NCBI GenBank assembly: GCA_021202635.1
Contig: JAJQCQ010000023.1
Coordinates: forward strand, 1-64,000
Source of the DNA: Lachnospiraceae bacterium
Lineage (GTDB): Bacteria > Bacillota > Clostridia > Lachnospirales > Lachnospiraceae
Length of the DNA: 64,000 bases
Reading direction: 5' to 3'
Shown here piece by piece: positions 44,636 to 54,193 of this stretch. The translations under genes were made by a program, and so were the position numbers. Every line of letters starts with the position of its first letter. The stretch's first letter is position 1. A model generated the notes under the pieces. That model did not search any database, was not told the DNA's origin, and worked only from the letters and a program-made list of their open reading frames with translations.

Positions 44636-46036
44636 TCATCTGCGCACACCTCCGGAATCTCCCGGATCTGTTCCTATGTCATGTGCCATGTCATCCAGTT
44701 CTTTCAAAATCCGGCTTGTCAGTACATACGCGAGCAGAAAGGCAAGAATATCTGACAGCGGCTGGGCAAGCTGCAAGCCGCGCAGTCCGAAAAAACGCGG
44801 CAGCACAGCCAGCACGGGAATCAGGAAAAGCCCCTGACGCGCGCAGGAAATAATGGAAGAACGCCCTCCATAACCAATCGACTGGGAAAACATATTACAC
44901 ATCGTATAATAACCCCAAAGCGACATCGTAACAAGCTGGGCGCGAAGCGCGAATGTACCAATCGCGATCACCTCGGCGTCGTCTCTGCGAAAGAGCGCGA
45001 TGATGTGACCGGAAAACAGCATGGAAATCCCGCACAGCACAAGCAGGATCACCGTCATCACTTTCACACAAAACCAGAACGACGTTTTCACACGATCGTA
45101 TTTTTTTGCGCCGAAATTGAATGCACAGACCGGCTGAAAGCCCTGCCCGAAGCCGATAATCACCGAATTAATAAACATTGTAAAGCGCGACACAATCGAC
45201 ATCGCCGCCACCGCCGCGTCCCCGTACTGTCCGGCAATGGAATTCAGCATCACAGAAGAGATACTGGCAATACCCTGCCTTGCAAGGGAAGGGGCTCCTG
45301 TATAAAGAATTCTCCCGTACATCTGCAGCGACGGTTTGAAATTGCGCGGTGTGATGTGGATCGCGTCTTTGTGCGTATTACACATAAACAATAAAATACA
45401 GAAGCTGACAAACTGGGAAAATCCCGTCGCAACCCCGGCTCCTGCCGTCCCCATTCCCAGTCCGAAAATCAGAATCGGGTCAAGCACCATATTCAGAATC
45501 CCGCCGGTTGTGATGCCCACCATAGAATAAATCGCAAGCCCCTGAAAACGAAGCATATTATTCATAATGAAGGAGCACATCATAAACGGCGCCGCCAGAA
45601 AAATAAACTGTGCGTAATCCTCCGCATAGGGAGCAATCGTCTCCGTAGAACCAAGCAGCATAATGATCCGGTGCATCTGTGTCACACTGAGCAGCGAAAC
45701 AATACAGCCCAGAGCAAAGCCCGTGAACCAGGCGACCGAAGCGAACCATTTCGCCTCCTCCTCTTTGCCCGCGCCAAGCAGCCGGGAGATATTATTCCCC
45801 GCTCCCATACCAATTGTAAAAGCAAGCGCCTGAATCATCGCCATCGCGGAGTAAACAATCCCCACCGCACCGGACGCGGATGTGCCGAGCTGACTCACGA
45901 AAAAAGTATCCGCCATATTATAAATCGACGTGATCAGCATGGATATGATCGTCGGCACCGCCAGCCTTGGAATCACCTTTTCTACCGGATCGTTCAGCAT
46001 CTGTTCATTGCGGGAAGCCGTATTTTTTTTCTTCAT
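44636..46036 (-). CDS. MATE-family efflux transporter
   Basis: 466 residues, 12 predicted membrane helices in two halves. The N-half motif PTIISMLITSIYNMADTFFVSQLG and the gap-repeat YTGAPSLARQGIASISSVMLN are typical of Na+- or H+-coupled MATE/DinF-like exporters. Substrate unknown. It stands alone on the minus strand. Confidence 0.92.
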   Translation of the reverse strand: MKKKNTASRNEQMLNDPVEKVIPRLAVPTIISMLITSIYNMADTFFVSQLGTSASGAVGIVYSAMAMIQALAFTIGMGAGNNISRLLGAGKEEEAKWFASVAWFTGFALGCIVSLLSVTQMHRIIMLLGSTETIAPYAEDYAQFIFLAAPFMMCSFIMNNMLRFQGLAIYSMVGITTGGILNMVLDPILIFGLGMGTAGAGVATGFSQFVSFCILLFMCNTHKDAIHITPRNFKPSLQMYGRILYTGAPSLARQGIASISSVMLNSIAGQYGDAAVAAMSIVSRFTMFINSVIIGFGQGFQPVCAFNFGAKKYDRVKTSFWFCVKVMTVILLVLCGISMLFSGHIIALFRRDDAEVIAIGTFALRAQLVTMSLWGYYTMCNMFSQSIGYGGRSSIISCARQGLFLIPVLAVLPRFFGLRGLQLAQPLSDILAFLLAYVLTSRILKELDDMAHDIGTDPGDSGGVRR

Positions 46037-46082
46037 TAAAATCCACCTTCTATAGCTGTAGCTTTAGCTCTGCAGTCTGATT

Positions 46083-47366
46083 TTATATAATTGACCCGGT
46101 AAATCCGCCCTGTGCGTGATCACTGCCGCAGGTCGGAAGTCCCGATGTATCCCAGTCCATTCCGGTATAGCTTTTATACGTATTCGCACTCACCAGGAAA
46201 AAACCGCCCTGTGCGTCCAGAATATACCATTTCCCATCTACACACACTTCATTCCACTGATGACTCGAGTTTGCTGAGCTGGAATTTGCATGTACATAAT
46301 AGCACTGAATACCAATCCCGTCACAGAGCGCCTTCATGCCACGCGCGAAGCCGGAACACTGCGCCTCACCGTAAACCAGGGAGCCCCATGCGGTATTGGC
46401 GCCATTGTACTGCCAGCCCGCCCATGCATAACTGCAATTATAGCGGATATAATTGTAAGCCGTAAGCACTTTCTGATAATCACTCATACTGCTTTTTATA
46501 TAATTATCCTTAAATGCCTGTACGACGCGGCGAACTTCCAGAAGCTGTGACGTACTCAGCGACGGGCCGTAGACAGAGCCCGTACTGTAGCTCCCTGAAA
46601 CCGTCGGTGTGCCAGTTGACACCTTGAGATAGTCGCTGACCTTTCCGGTCTTCACGGTAGAGCCGGATTTCCGATACGCGCGAACCCGATAATAATATTT
46701 TTTATTTGCCTGTACGGAATTATCTGTATAAGTAAGAGTAGAACCACCAGACACCGTCGCGATCTGTTTCATGGAACCACCCGCTTCTTTCCGGTAAATA
46801 TAATACCCCTGCGCGCCATCCGTCTGAGCCCATTTCAGGTAAACAGATGCAGAGGACTTCGCATAGCAGCTCGCAAGGGAAACCTGTTCCAGCTTCGTGG
46901 TAGCTGCCGCCTTTTTCGAAAACGCCCCTTTCGTTCCAGATGCATTTACCAGACGAATCCGATAATAATATCGCTTATTAAAAGAAAGAGACGTATTATA
47001 CAGATAATAATCCCCGCTGTCCTTTATGCAGGTAATCTTACCCTTTGTACCGGTCGTATACGTGATCCCATTATAGGTTGTCCAACTGCTGCACTTGATC
47101 GAATCGACTAATTTGTAAGTCCCCGTTGAAGACGTCGCCCGATAAACCTGAATCGTGTAGCTGGTCGACGGCTGCTCGATACAGAGCATAATCGTATTGT
47201 AGCTCACACTGGAGCATTCCTTGATCGTTACCTTCGGTATCGAAGCAGACGCGCTGTCCGAAGAAGCGGAAGCACTGGCATTCAGAGGAAGCCCCATACA
47301 TGTGACGATACAAAAAACCATTGCCAGCAGACCAAATATTCTGCGGATTCCTTTCCATTGACTCAT
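46083..47366 (-). CDS. Secreted transglutaminase-like protein with fibronectin III-type repeats
   Basis: 427 residues. A signal peptide (about 1-32, cleaved near NASASA) is followed by two or three fibronectin III-like domains (about 45-260, with repeated YYYRIRLVN / YYYRVRAYR strands). The transglutaminase-like domain (about 275-427) has Cys in AQCSGFARGM, His in SSHQWNEV and Asp in WYILDAQGG, the papain-like triad. Probably a cell-wall-associated peptidase or crosslinker. It ends without an anchor motif. GGGAGG ribosome-binding site. Confidence 0.88.
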   Translation of the reverse strand: MSQWKGIRRIFGLLAMVFCIVTCMGLPLNASASASSDSASASIPKVTIKECSSVSYNTIMLCIEQPSTSYTIQVYRATSSTGTYKLVDSIKCSSWTTYNGITYTTGTKGKITCIKDSGDYYLYNTSLSFNKRYYYRIRLVNASGTKGAFSKKAAATTKLEQVSLASCYAKSSASVYLKWAQTDGAQGYYIYRKEAGGSMKQIATVSGGSTLTYTDNSVQANKKYYYRVRAYRKSGSTVKTGKVSDYLKVSTGTPTVSGSYSTGSVYGPSLSTSQLLEVRRVVQAFKDNYIKSSMSDYQKVLTAYNYIRYNCSYAWAGWQYNGANTAWGSLVYGEAQCSGFARGMKALCDGIGIQCYYVHANSSSANSSHQWNEVCVDGKWYILDAQGGFFLVSANTYKSYTGMDWDTSGLPTCGSDHAQGGFTGSII

Positions 47367-47435
47367 AACATTTTTCCTCCCATTTGGTAAATTCTTACAT
47401 TTACAATCAAGTTATTTTATCATATCTCTGGCAAT

Positions 47436-47849
47436 TTAACAGTCCCTATTTCTGAAAAATGTGCTATTTTCCCCTTCTTCGCCCTCCATATCTGCCAGGA
47501 TCATCTGCTCAAGCTCCCCGCACGCATCCAGAATCTCCTGAATCTGTTCCAGCGTAATGCCATCCAGGTGAATCCCGCAAGTACACACCACCGTACAATT
47601 TTTCTGAATTGCCACCGCTTCCGCCAGCATACGCGCGACCTCATCGTCTTTATGCCCCACCCGATTCAGCACAGAGCTAGTCGCGCTAATGCCCTCCCCG
47701 GTCAGACTCTGCCGGGCGATCGACATAACCGCGGAACCGACGTGGCCGCCTTTGTCGTCCCTTACGCATATCGTGTAGTCTCTCCCCATCGGGATCACAT
47801 CACAAAGGAGCGTAATCCCGCAGACATTTTTTGCATAGGATCGGCTCAT
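47436..47849 (-). CDS. LpdD-like prenylated-flavin chaperone domain protein
   Basis: About 137 residues. The conserved pattern GGHVGSAVMSIARQSLTG, SATSSVLNRVGHKDDEVAR and CTCGIHLDGIT matches what I recall of LpdD-type proteins, small partners of UbiD-type decarboxylases that may deliver prenylated FMN. No ubiD or ubiX gene is nearby, so this may be a stand-alone paralogue. The ATG at 47849 is favoured over a TTG three codons upstream. Function uncertain. Confidence 0.55.
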   Translation of the reverse strand: MSRSYAKNVCGITLLCDVIPMGRDYTICVRDDKGGHVGSAVMSIARQSLTGEGISATSSVLNRVGHKDDEVARMLAEAVAIQKNCTVVCTCGIHLDGITLEQIQEILDACGELEQMILADMEGEEGENSTFFRNRDC

Positions 47850-47930
47850 AGATTTCAATTTCCTTCACCTCTCACAACTATCATAAAATCCGCGATACCA
47901 GTCTGTGTCGCAGGCTGCCAGCGAAACAAA

Positions 47931-49382
47931 CTAATCAAACGTAAACCGGTCAAACTCCGCTATCACACCCTCGCTTTCTGAGAGGAACTCAAAATAGACC
48001 GCGTGTTTTCCGATCATACCCGTCGTCACCTCAGCCGTTGTCTGACTCTCTCCCGCTTTCATATGCAGCTCCGCACAGATTTTTCCCCTATAGTCATCCA
48101 TCCGGACGTTTACGGTCAAATCTGCTTTTGCCTGGATAAAAGCAGTCACTGTCTTCGGCGCATTTGCTCCAAACTGCAGGTAACGGTATCCTGCCGTGAC
48201 ACCATCTGTAATCTCCACAATCGGCGCAGAAACCGTATCCTCCTGCTCATAGACCGGCCGAATATACGCTTTTGCGACGGCGCTCCCTTCCTTCTGCTGC
48301 CTGCGGTCGGTCAGATGACACGCATACCCCGCGGAGATCAGCTGGTAAGCGTCCAGACCGTTGATGTGCGCACCCTGTGAGGTCATCTCAACCGGCTTTG
48401 AGGAAACCGGTTCGCCATTTTTATAAGTAATATCGCCGATATAAATCTTCCCATTCTGATCCATCGCGACATCTACGGGCTCCAGCATCGCCTGGCGGGA
48501 ATACTCATCCGTGCCGGTCTGACGATGGTAGAAAACGTACCATTTCCCATTGATCTCCATAATACTGCCGTGGTTATTTCCCCAGCGATAGCTCATCGTA
48601 CCGGTTCCATCCGGATTCTTCAGAATCTCACCGCCGTTGAAGCTGATGTCGCCGCCCGGCTGAAAACCTTCCAGCGGACTGTCGCTGTATTTGTAAGACA
48701 AAAAGCCATTGTTTTCCGCGTAAACCCCCAGCTCCGGCACCGATGTAAAATATCGCTTGGAATAGATGTAAACATACTTTCCAAACATCTTTCTGGGAGA
48801 GGAAGCTTCGAAAAAGGCATCCTCAGCCCCTGTATGTCCATCATCCTCCTTCAGCCATGACACAATCGTGTGCTTCATCGGATGCGCATGCAGCGTTCCC
48901 TCCCTGATCGTCGCCATGTCCTCATTCAATTCGCAGCAATAGCACGCGCAAAATCCCCAGTATGCATATACTCTGCCGTCGTCATCCACAAGGATGCCCG
49001 GGTCGAAGCCAAGGTCTGTTTTCCTGGGATTGATAAAGGGGCCGGTTGGGCTTTTCGATTCAGACACATAGACACAGGAACCCTTTTGCTCCGCAGAATA
49101 CAGATAAAACGTGTCGCCCTTTTGCACCACATCCGGCGCGTAGAGGACACTGCCGTCACTCGTCTCATAGCAGATGCCGTGATAGCTCCAGTCCGTCAGG
49201 TCATCCACTGGCGCACTCCATACCACGTAATCCTTTCCGCAATATTGTGTCCGCATGGTATCATGGGAACCATAGACATAAACCCGCTTTTCCCCGCCAT
49301 ATTCAAATACGCGCGGTTCTCCGTCCGGGACATGCTCCCACAGCGGCATATAAGGATTTGCTCCTTTGATATAATCTTTCAT
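47931..49382 (-). CDS. Glycoside hydrolase family 43 enzyme
   Basis: About 483 residues. The five-bladed propeller starts MKDYIKGANPYMPLWEHVPDGEP, typical of GH43 arabinosidases/xylosidases. Conserved segments carry the acidic residues: GSHDTM, LGFDPGILVDDDG and FFEASSPRKMFGKYVYIYS. A C-terminal beta-sandwich, perhaps CBM6-like, spans about 340-483. No signal peptide, so it acts on imported arabino- or xylo-oligosaccharides. The ATG at 49382 has GGAGGAAGG upstream; the 40 upstream in-frame residues are not family-like. Confidence 0.88.
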   Translation of the reverse strand: MKDYIKGANPYMPLWEHVPDGEPRVFEYGGEKRVYVYGSHDTMRTQYCGKDYVVWSAPVDDLTDWSYHGICYETSDGSVLYAPDVVQKGDTFYLYSAEQKGSCVYVSESKSPTGPFINPRKTDLGFDPGILVDDDGRVYAYWGFCACYCCELNEDMATIREGTLHAHPMKHTIVSWLKEDDGHTGAEDAFFEASSPRKMFGKYVYIYSKRYFTSVPELGVYAENNGFLSYKYSDSPLEGFQPGGDISFNGGEILKNPDGTGTMSYRWGNNHGSIMEINGKWYVFYHRQTGTDEYSRQAMLEPVDVAMDQNGKIYIGDITYKNGEPVSSKPVEMTSQGAHINGLDAYQLISAGYACHLTDRRQQKEGSAVAKAYIRPVYEQEDTVSAPIVEITDGVTAGYRYLQFGANAPKTVTAFIQAKADLTVNVRMDDYRGKICAELHMKAGESQTTAEVTTGMIGKHAVYFEFLSESEGVIAEFDRFTFD

Positions 49383-49413
49383 CTTCCTTCCTCCACTAAG
49401 TATAAAAAACGGT

Positions 49414-49453
49414 AAAAGGTGAAACCCAGTATAATAATGGGTCTCACCTTTTT
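49414..49453 (-). terminator. Intrinsic terminator of the peptide transporter operon
   Basis: AAAAGGTGA-A-ACCCA pairs with TGGGT-C-TCACCTTTT (one mismatch) around a 10-nt loop, with a T-rich tail on the minus strand. It lies after the solute-binding protein gene and before GH43. Confidence 0.7.
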
Positions 49454-49545
49454 CTGTTTTATAATCACAAAAAGCACCTAAATGACATGCAGATTCTTTC
49501 ACAAGCTGATTTCCTGCATTCAGAAGAACATGTCCTAGTCACTTA

Positions 49546-51175
49546 TCAGTCCATGCTCGCATACTGATACATATACCCACTGTCTACCGTAAAATCAACA
49601 TGGACTCCTTCACGGATCAGATATGCCCGGCCAACCTCCCATACCGGGATAATTCCAGCTTCATTCAGAATCAAGGCTTCCGCCTCAATGTATTCCTGGA
49701 AACGAGTATCTGTATCCATGATATCTTTGCCGGATGCATCTGTCACCAGCGTATCATAGGTTTCATTGCTGTATCCGCCATAGTTAAACGAATTGCCTGT
49801 CTTAAACAAATCCATAAAGGTAGACGGATCATTATAATCAGAACCCCAGCGAGTAAGAGCGATATCGTAATCACCTGCTGCCATTAATTCACGACGTGCC
49901 TTCGTAGTCGGCTGTGCCTGTAATTCAATAGTAAGTCCTGGAAGCGTCTCCTGTAAGGATGCCTGCATAAACTGCACAATCGTCGGAATCTCATCTGCAT
50001 CATCATAAAGCAGCGTCACTGAAGCGGAATCTGTACCAAGCTCCTCCAAAGCGGTTTCCCAGTAAGAAAGCGCCAGCTCTGTGTCATACTCCTGATAAGT
50101 CGCATTCGCGACATCCCGGAAGTCTACACCCTCATCATTCGCAGCAAAATTGCTGACTACTATATAGCCTGCGCCAACCGAACCATTCTTCAAAATGTCT
50201 GAGCAAATGGAATCTCTATCAAGCGCGTGAGCAAGAGCGAGGCGGAAATTTTCGTTTGCAAAATACTCATTGCTCAGATTCGGCTGCAGATAATACAGCG
50301 TCGCATTATTTACGTAATGAATCTCATCGGAATCCGCGTACTGATCCAGATAATCTCCGGTCAGCTGCAGTACATCCAGCTGGCCACTCTCATAAGCCAT
50401 CACACCTGTGGATGTCTCTGTGATCGTCTGATAAGTCAGGGTATCCAAATTGGAAAGAGAGGAATCATAGATATATGGATTCTTGCTCAAAACAACCGTA
50501 TCAGAACCCATCTCCCATTCTGTTACCATAAACACACCGCTGTACAGAACCTTATCCGCCGTCATGCCATACTGATCGCCCTGTGCCTCAACAAATTCCT
50601 GATTTTCCGGATAGAAACACGGCATAATCAGCAGATCCGCAAAATACGGCAGATACTGACTGCATTCCACCACGAATGTGCTCTCATCCAGAGCGTAGCA
50701 CCCCAATTCATCCACATCCATCTCTCCGGTCGTGACCTCTTCTGCATTTTTAATGCATGCAGTCAGCAGCATTTCCGCGTACTCCGCACCAGTGTCCGGA
50801 TTCGCCAGACGCTTCCATGCATACTCAAAATCATATGCGGTGATTTTTTCTCCGTTCGACCAGCATGCATCGTCCCGAATCGTAAACGTGTGTGTCAGAC
50901 CATCCTCGCTGACCACATCCTCAGAAGCCAGAGACAGGATGATCCCGTCCACGGAATCACGGTAAAGCCCCTCATTACTGCTTCGGATAATTGTCATATC
51001 CACAGAGTTGGAGGCAACCACCGAGTCAAGGGTAGAAAGCGTAGAAGAACTCGGAACGATCAAATTACGTGTTCCCTCTTCTGCCATCGCGTTCAGACCG
51101 ACACCTGAAAACGCGATCGTAACCATTCCTGCCGCAGACCCCCTTTAAGAAGTCCCTCCTGGATATTTTTCTCAT
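49546..51175 (-). CDS. Oligopeptide-binding protein (OppA/DppA-like), Tat signal, frameshifted at start
   Basis: Class C solute-binding protein with the SBP_bac_5 signature segments GLTHTFTIRDDACWSNGEKITAYDFEYAWKR and NENFRLALAHALDRD. The open frame from 51126 lacks a ribosome-binding site and complete signal. An ATG at 51175 with AGGAGG reads MRKISRRDFLKG, a twin-arginine signal, then leaves frame at a G5 run (complement of 51139-51143). Removing one G gives MRKISRRDFLKGSAAGMVTIAFSG and a normal protein of about 542 residues. No lipobox cysteine. It is the last gene of the operon. Confidence 0.87.
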
Positions 51176-51216
51176 AATCTTTTCCTCCTAACGTATAAGA
51201 TTAAATATATGGTAAC

Positions 51217-52149
51217 TTATGCCTCCCAGCGGTGGAACTCCTCGTCCGTCGCCAGTACATAATGTTCACCCGAGCTTAAATGGTACGTGCCCTTCGAATA
51301 GTCAATTCCGCTGGTCACATAATCATAGGGAATCGCTACACGATTTCTCTCAATATCCGGATCCGTGACCGGGATTGCGGAAAGGAGTGATTTCGTATAA
51401 GGATGAATGGGATGGTCAAAAATCTCATCTCTGGTGCCGGTTTCAACCAGGTGCCCTAAATGAAGTACTCCTATATGATCCGATATATACTTCACCATTG
51501 CCAGGTCATGCGCGATGAATAGATAAGTCGTGCCCAACTCCTCCTGCAAATCCTTCATCAGATTGACCACCTGTGCCTGCACAGAAACATCCAATGCACT
51601 GATTGCCTCATCCGCAATCACCAGCTGCGGATGAATGACGAAGGCGCGGGCAATTCCAATCCGCTGCCTCTGTCCTCCGGAAAACTGATGTGGATAACGA
51701 TATGCCTGCTCTGCATCAAGGCCAACACGTTTCATAATTGCCAGGATCTTTTCCTTCCGTTCCTCTTTGTTTTTATAAAGATGATGATTGTCCAGTCCCT
51801 GACCGATAATATCAATTACCTTTTTATGTGGGTTCAAGCTTGCCTGCGGATCCTGAAAAATCATCTGCATTTCCCGCGTCAGCTGCTTTCTCTCTGCACC
51901 GTTCAGCTTTCCACTGATCTCTCTCCCGTTAAACCAGACGGTTCCCTCCGTCGGATCATATATACGAATCAGGGAACGTCCAATCGTCGTTTTCCCGCTT
52001 CCACTCTCTCCTACCAAACCGTAGGTTTCACCCTTCCGGATCGAAAACGTTACACCATCCACCGCTTTCAGCCAGTTTTTGCCGGATACTTTAAAATATT
52101 GCTTCAGCCCGGTTACCTGCAATAAGATCTCATTTTGATTCTGTTCCAT
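51217..52149 (-). CDS. Peptide ABC transporter ATP-binding protein (DppF/OppF-like)
   Basis: About 310 residues. Walker A GESGSGKT, signature SGGQRQRIGIARA, Walker B LVIADEAISALD, plus the oligopeptide-transporter C-terminal domain (HPYTKSLLSAIP). The ATG at 52149 gives the normal length; the longer frame overlaps dppD and is not needed. Pairs with the next ATPase. Confidence 0.92.
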   Translation of the reverse strand: MEQNQNEILLQVTGLKQYFKVSGKNWLKAVDGVTFSIRKGETYGLVGESGSGKTTIGRSLIRIYDPTEGTVWFNGREISGKLNGAERKQLTREMQMIFQDPQASLNPHKKVIDIIGQGLDNHHLYKNKEERKEKILAIMKRVGLDAEQAYRYPHQFSGGQRQRIGIARAFVIHPQLVIADEAISALDVSVQAQVVNLMKDLQEELGTTYLFIAHDLAMVKYISDHIGVLHLGHLVETGTRDEIFDHPIHPYTKSLLSAIPVTDPDIERNRVAIPYDYVTSGIDYSKGTYHLSSGEHYVLATDEEFHRWEA

Positions 52150-52157
52150 ACCTGGCC

Positions 52158-53189
52158 TCACTTTCCTGCTGCACGGCTGATTTTGGGCGCTCGAGGATCC
52201 TCCAGCCACGAATACACATAATGTGTATCCGAAATCTGAAATCTAGGCGGCTCTTCCTCATAATCAATCGCCAGCGCATACTGGTTTCTGGGTGCGAAAG
52301 CGTCTCCTTTTACCTGACTTAAAAGATTAGGCGGATTTCCGGGAATGCTGTACAAACGCTCTGTATCCTTTGAAATATCCGGTACAGAATCCAGAAGTCC
52401 CCAGGTATAAGGATGTCTAGGCTCATAAAAAATCTCCCGCGCAGTCCCCTGTTCCACGATATGCCCCGCGTACATAACCGCCACACTGTCAGCCACTTTC
52501 GCCACCACACCCAGATCATGAGTAATATAAATAACGGAAATTTCCCTTTCTCTCTGTATTCGGGCGATGAGCTCCAGGATTTTCGCCTGGATTGTCACAT
52601 CCAATGCAGTCGTCGGCTCATCACAAATCAGAATATCCGGCTCACAGGATAACGCAATCGCGATCACCACTCTCTGCCTCATTCCACCAGACAGCTGATG
52701 CGGATACTGTTTCATGCGTGTCTCCGGAGAGGTAATTCCCACCTCATCCAGCAAAGCCACTGCTCTTTTCCACGCCTCATCTTTCGTAATATGCAAATGC
52801 AGGCGCATTCCTTCCATTACCTGTTTTCCAATTGTCATAGTCGGATCCAGCGTAGTCATCGGATCCTGAAAGACCATCGCAATATGCTTGCCGCAGAGCT
52901 GAGAAATAACGTCTTTCTTTTTCATTTCAATAATATCATACTCTTTGACAGAACCATCCTCCTGCCGACAGCGATATAAAATAGAGCCACCAGCGTCTTC
53001 ATTTTTGCTGCGAATCCCCATAATCGCCCGAACGGTAACGGATTTTCCTGAACCAGACTCGCCAACAATCGCCAGAGTTTTTCCCCGCTCCAGATCAAAA
53101 TCAATTCCCCGGATTGCCTGCAGCATTCCAGCTTTTGTATGAAAAGAGATCTTCAAATTCTTTACTGTCAAAATTGGTTCCCTGTCCAT
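52158..53189 (-). CDS. Peptide ABC transporter ATP-binding protein (DppD/OppD-like)
   Basis: 343 residues. Walker A GESGSGKS, signature SGGMRQRVVIAIAL, Walker B ILICDEPTTALD, and the C-terminal oligopeptide domain (HPYTWGLLDSVP). It lacks the four-cysteine cluster of DppD proteins that bind iron-sulphur. Eight bases separate its stop from dppF. Confidence 0.92.
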   Translation of the reverse strand: MDREPILTVKNLKISFHTKAGMLQAIRGIDFDLERGKTLAIVGESGSGKSVTVRAIMGIRSKNEDAGGSILYRCRQEDGSVKEYDIIEMKKKDVISQLCGKHIAMVFQDPMTTLDPTMTIGKQVMEGMRLHLHITKDEAWKRAVALLDEVGITSPETRMKQYPHQLSGGMRQRVVIAIALSCEPDILICDEPTTALDVTIQAKILELIARIQREREISVIYITHDLGVVAKVADSVAVMYAGHIVEQGTAREIFYEPRHPYTWGLLDSVPDISKDTERLYSIPGNPPNLLSQVKGDAFAPRNQYALAIDYEEEPPRFQISDTHYVYSWLEDPRAPKISRAAGK

Positions 53190-53198
53190 ATCCTCCTC

Positions 53199-54185
53199 CT
53201 ACTGCCACATTCTCGGATCCATCGCATCTCGAAGACCATCTGCCGTCAGATTAAAACTCACCATCAGTATCGAAAAAATCACCACCGGAATCGCCACCTG
53301 ATACGGGTAGGTCAGGATATTATCAAACCCAGTACTGATCAAAGAGCCTAAGGACGCAAGCGGAGCAGGAATGCCCAATCCGACAAAGGACAAAAATGAT
53401 TCCGTAAAAATAGCGCTCGGAACCGACATCATGGCCAGAATAATCACCTGTCCCATTGTATTCGGCAGAATCTCTTTAAAAAGTATAACCGGTATCGGAG
53501 TTCCCAGGGTTCGTGACGCAAGGATATACTCCTGCTCTTTCAACTGGAGCACCTGTGCACGCACTACACGGCTCATGCCAATCCAGCTGGTAATCAGCAG
53601 CGCCAGGGTAATCGTAAATAACCCCGGTTTTAAAATAACCATCAGCAGTGTTACGACAACCAACTGGGGAATTCCATTGATCACCTCTACGATACGCTGT
53701 AAAATGATATCCACTGCACCGCCAAAATATCCGCATACCATACCATAGGTAATACCAATCACCATATCAATCAGAACCGCGACCAGCGCAATGTAAAGCG
53801 AGATTCGCGTACCATAGCAAACGCGCGCCCACAGGTCACGCCCGAGGGTATCCGTTCCGAAATAATGGTATTCGTCTTTACAATCCTTCTGCTCATAAAC
53901 ATCAACTCCATTGCGGTATCCGTCAAAAATCCCGAGATTTTCTACCACAGGAATGCGCGGCGGCATATTCTGCCGCTTGGTATCTACCGCGTCATAAGTG
54001 TAAGGAGAAAGAAGCGGTCCCAAAAACGCGAATGCAATGACCAGGACAATCGCGATTGCCCCTATCAACGAACCTTTATTTCTGGTAAAGCGATACAGAA
54101 TATCTTTCCATCGCGGAATATCTGTGTAATCCTTTTGGACTGTCTGGTTCAGTTCTGCCCCGACAATTTTAAATTTTTCGTCCAT
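53199..54185 (-). CDS. Peptide ABC transporter permease (DppC/OppC-like)
   Basis: About 329 residues with six membrane helices; N-terminal OppC_N domain (FTRNKGSLIGAIAIVLVI) and FGTDTLGRDLWARVCYG, the family signature, then the EAA-like loop SRTLGTPIPVILFKEILPN. The ATG at 54185 is preferred over an earlier one overlapping the preceding gene. Confidence 0.93.
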   Translation of the reverse strand: MDEKFKIVGAELNQTVQKDYTDIPRWKDILYRFTRNKGSLIGAIAIVLVIAFAFLGPLLSPYTYDAVDTKRQNMPPRIPVVENLGIFDGYRNGVDVYEQKDCKDEYHYFGTDTLGRDLWARVCYGTRISLYIALVAVLIDMVIGITYGMVCGYFGGAVDIILQRIVEVINGIPQLVVVTLLMVILKPGLFTITLALLITSWIGMSRVVRAQVLQLKEQEYILASRTLGTPIPVILFKEILPNTMGQVIILAMMSVPSAIFTESFLSFVGLGIPAPLASLGSLISTGFDNILTYPYQVAIPVVIFSILMVSFNLTADGLRDAMDPRMWQ

Positions 54186-54193
54186 GTTCCACC

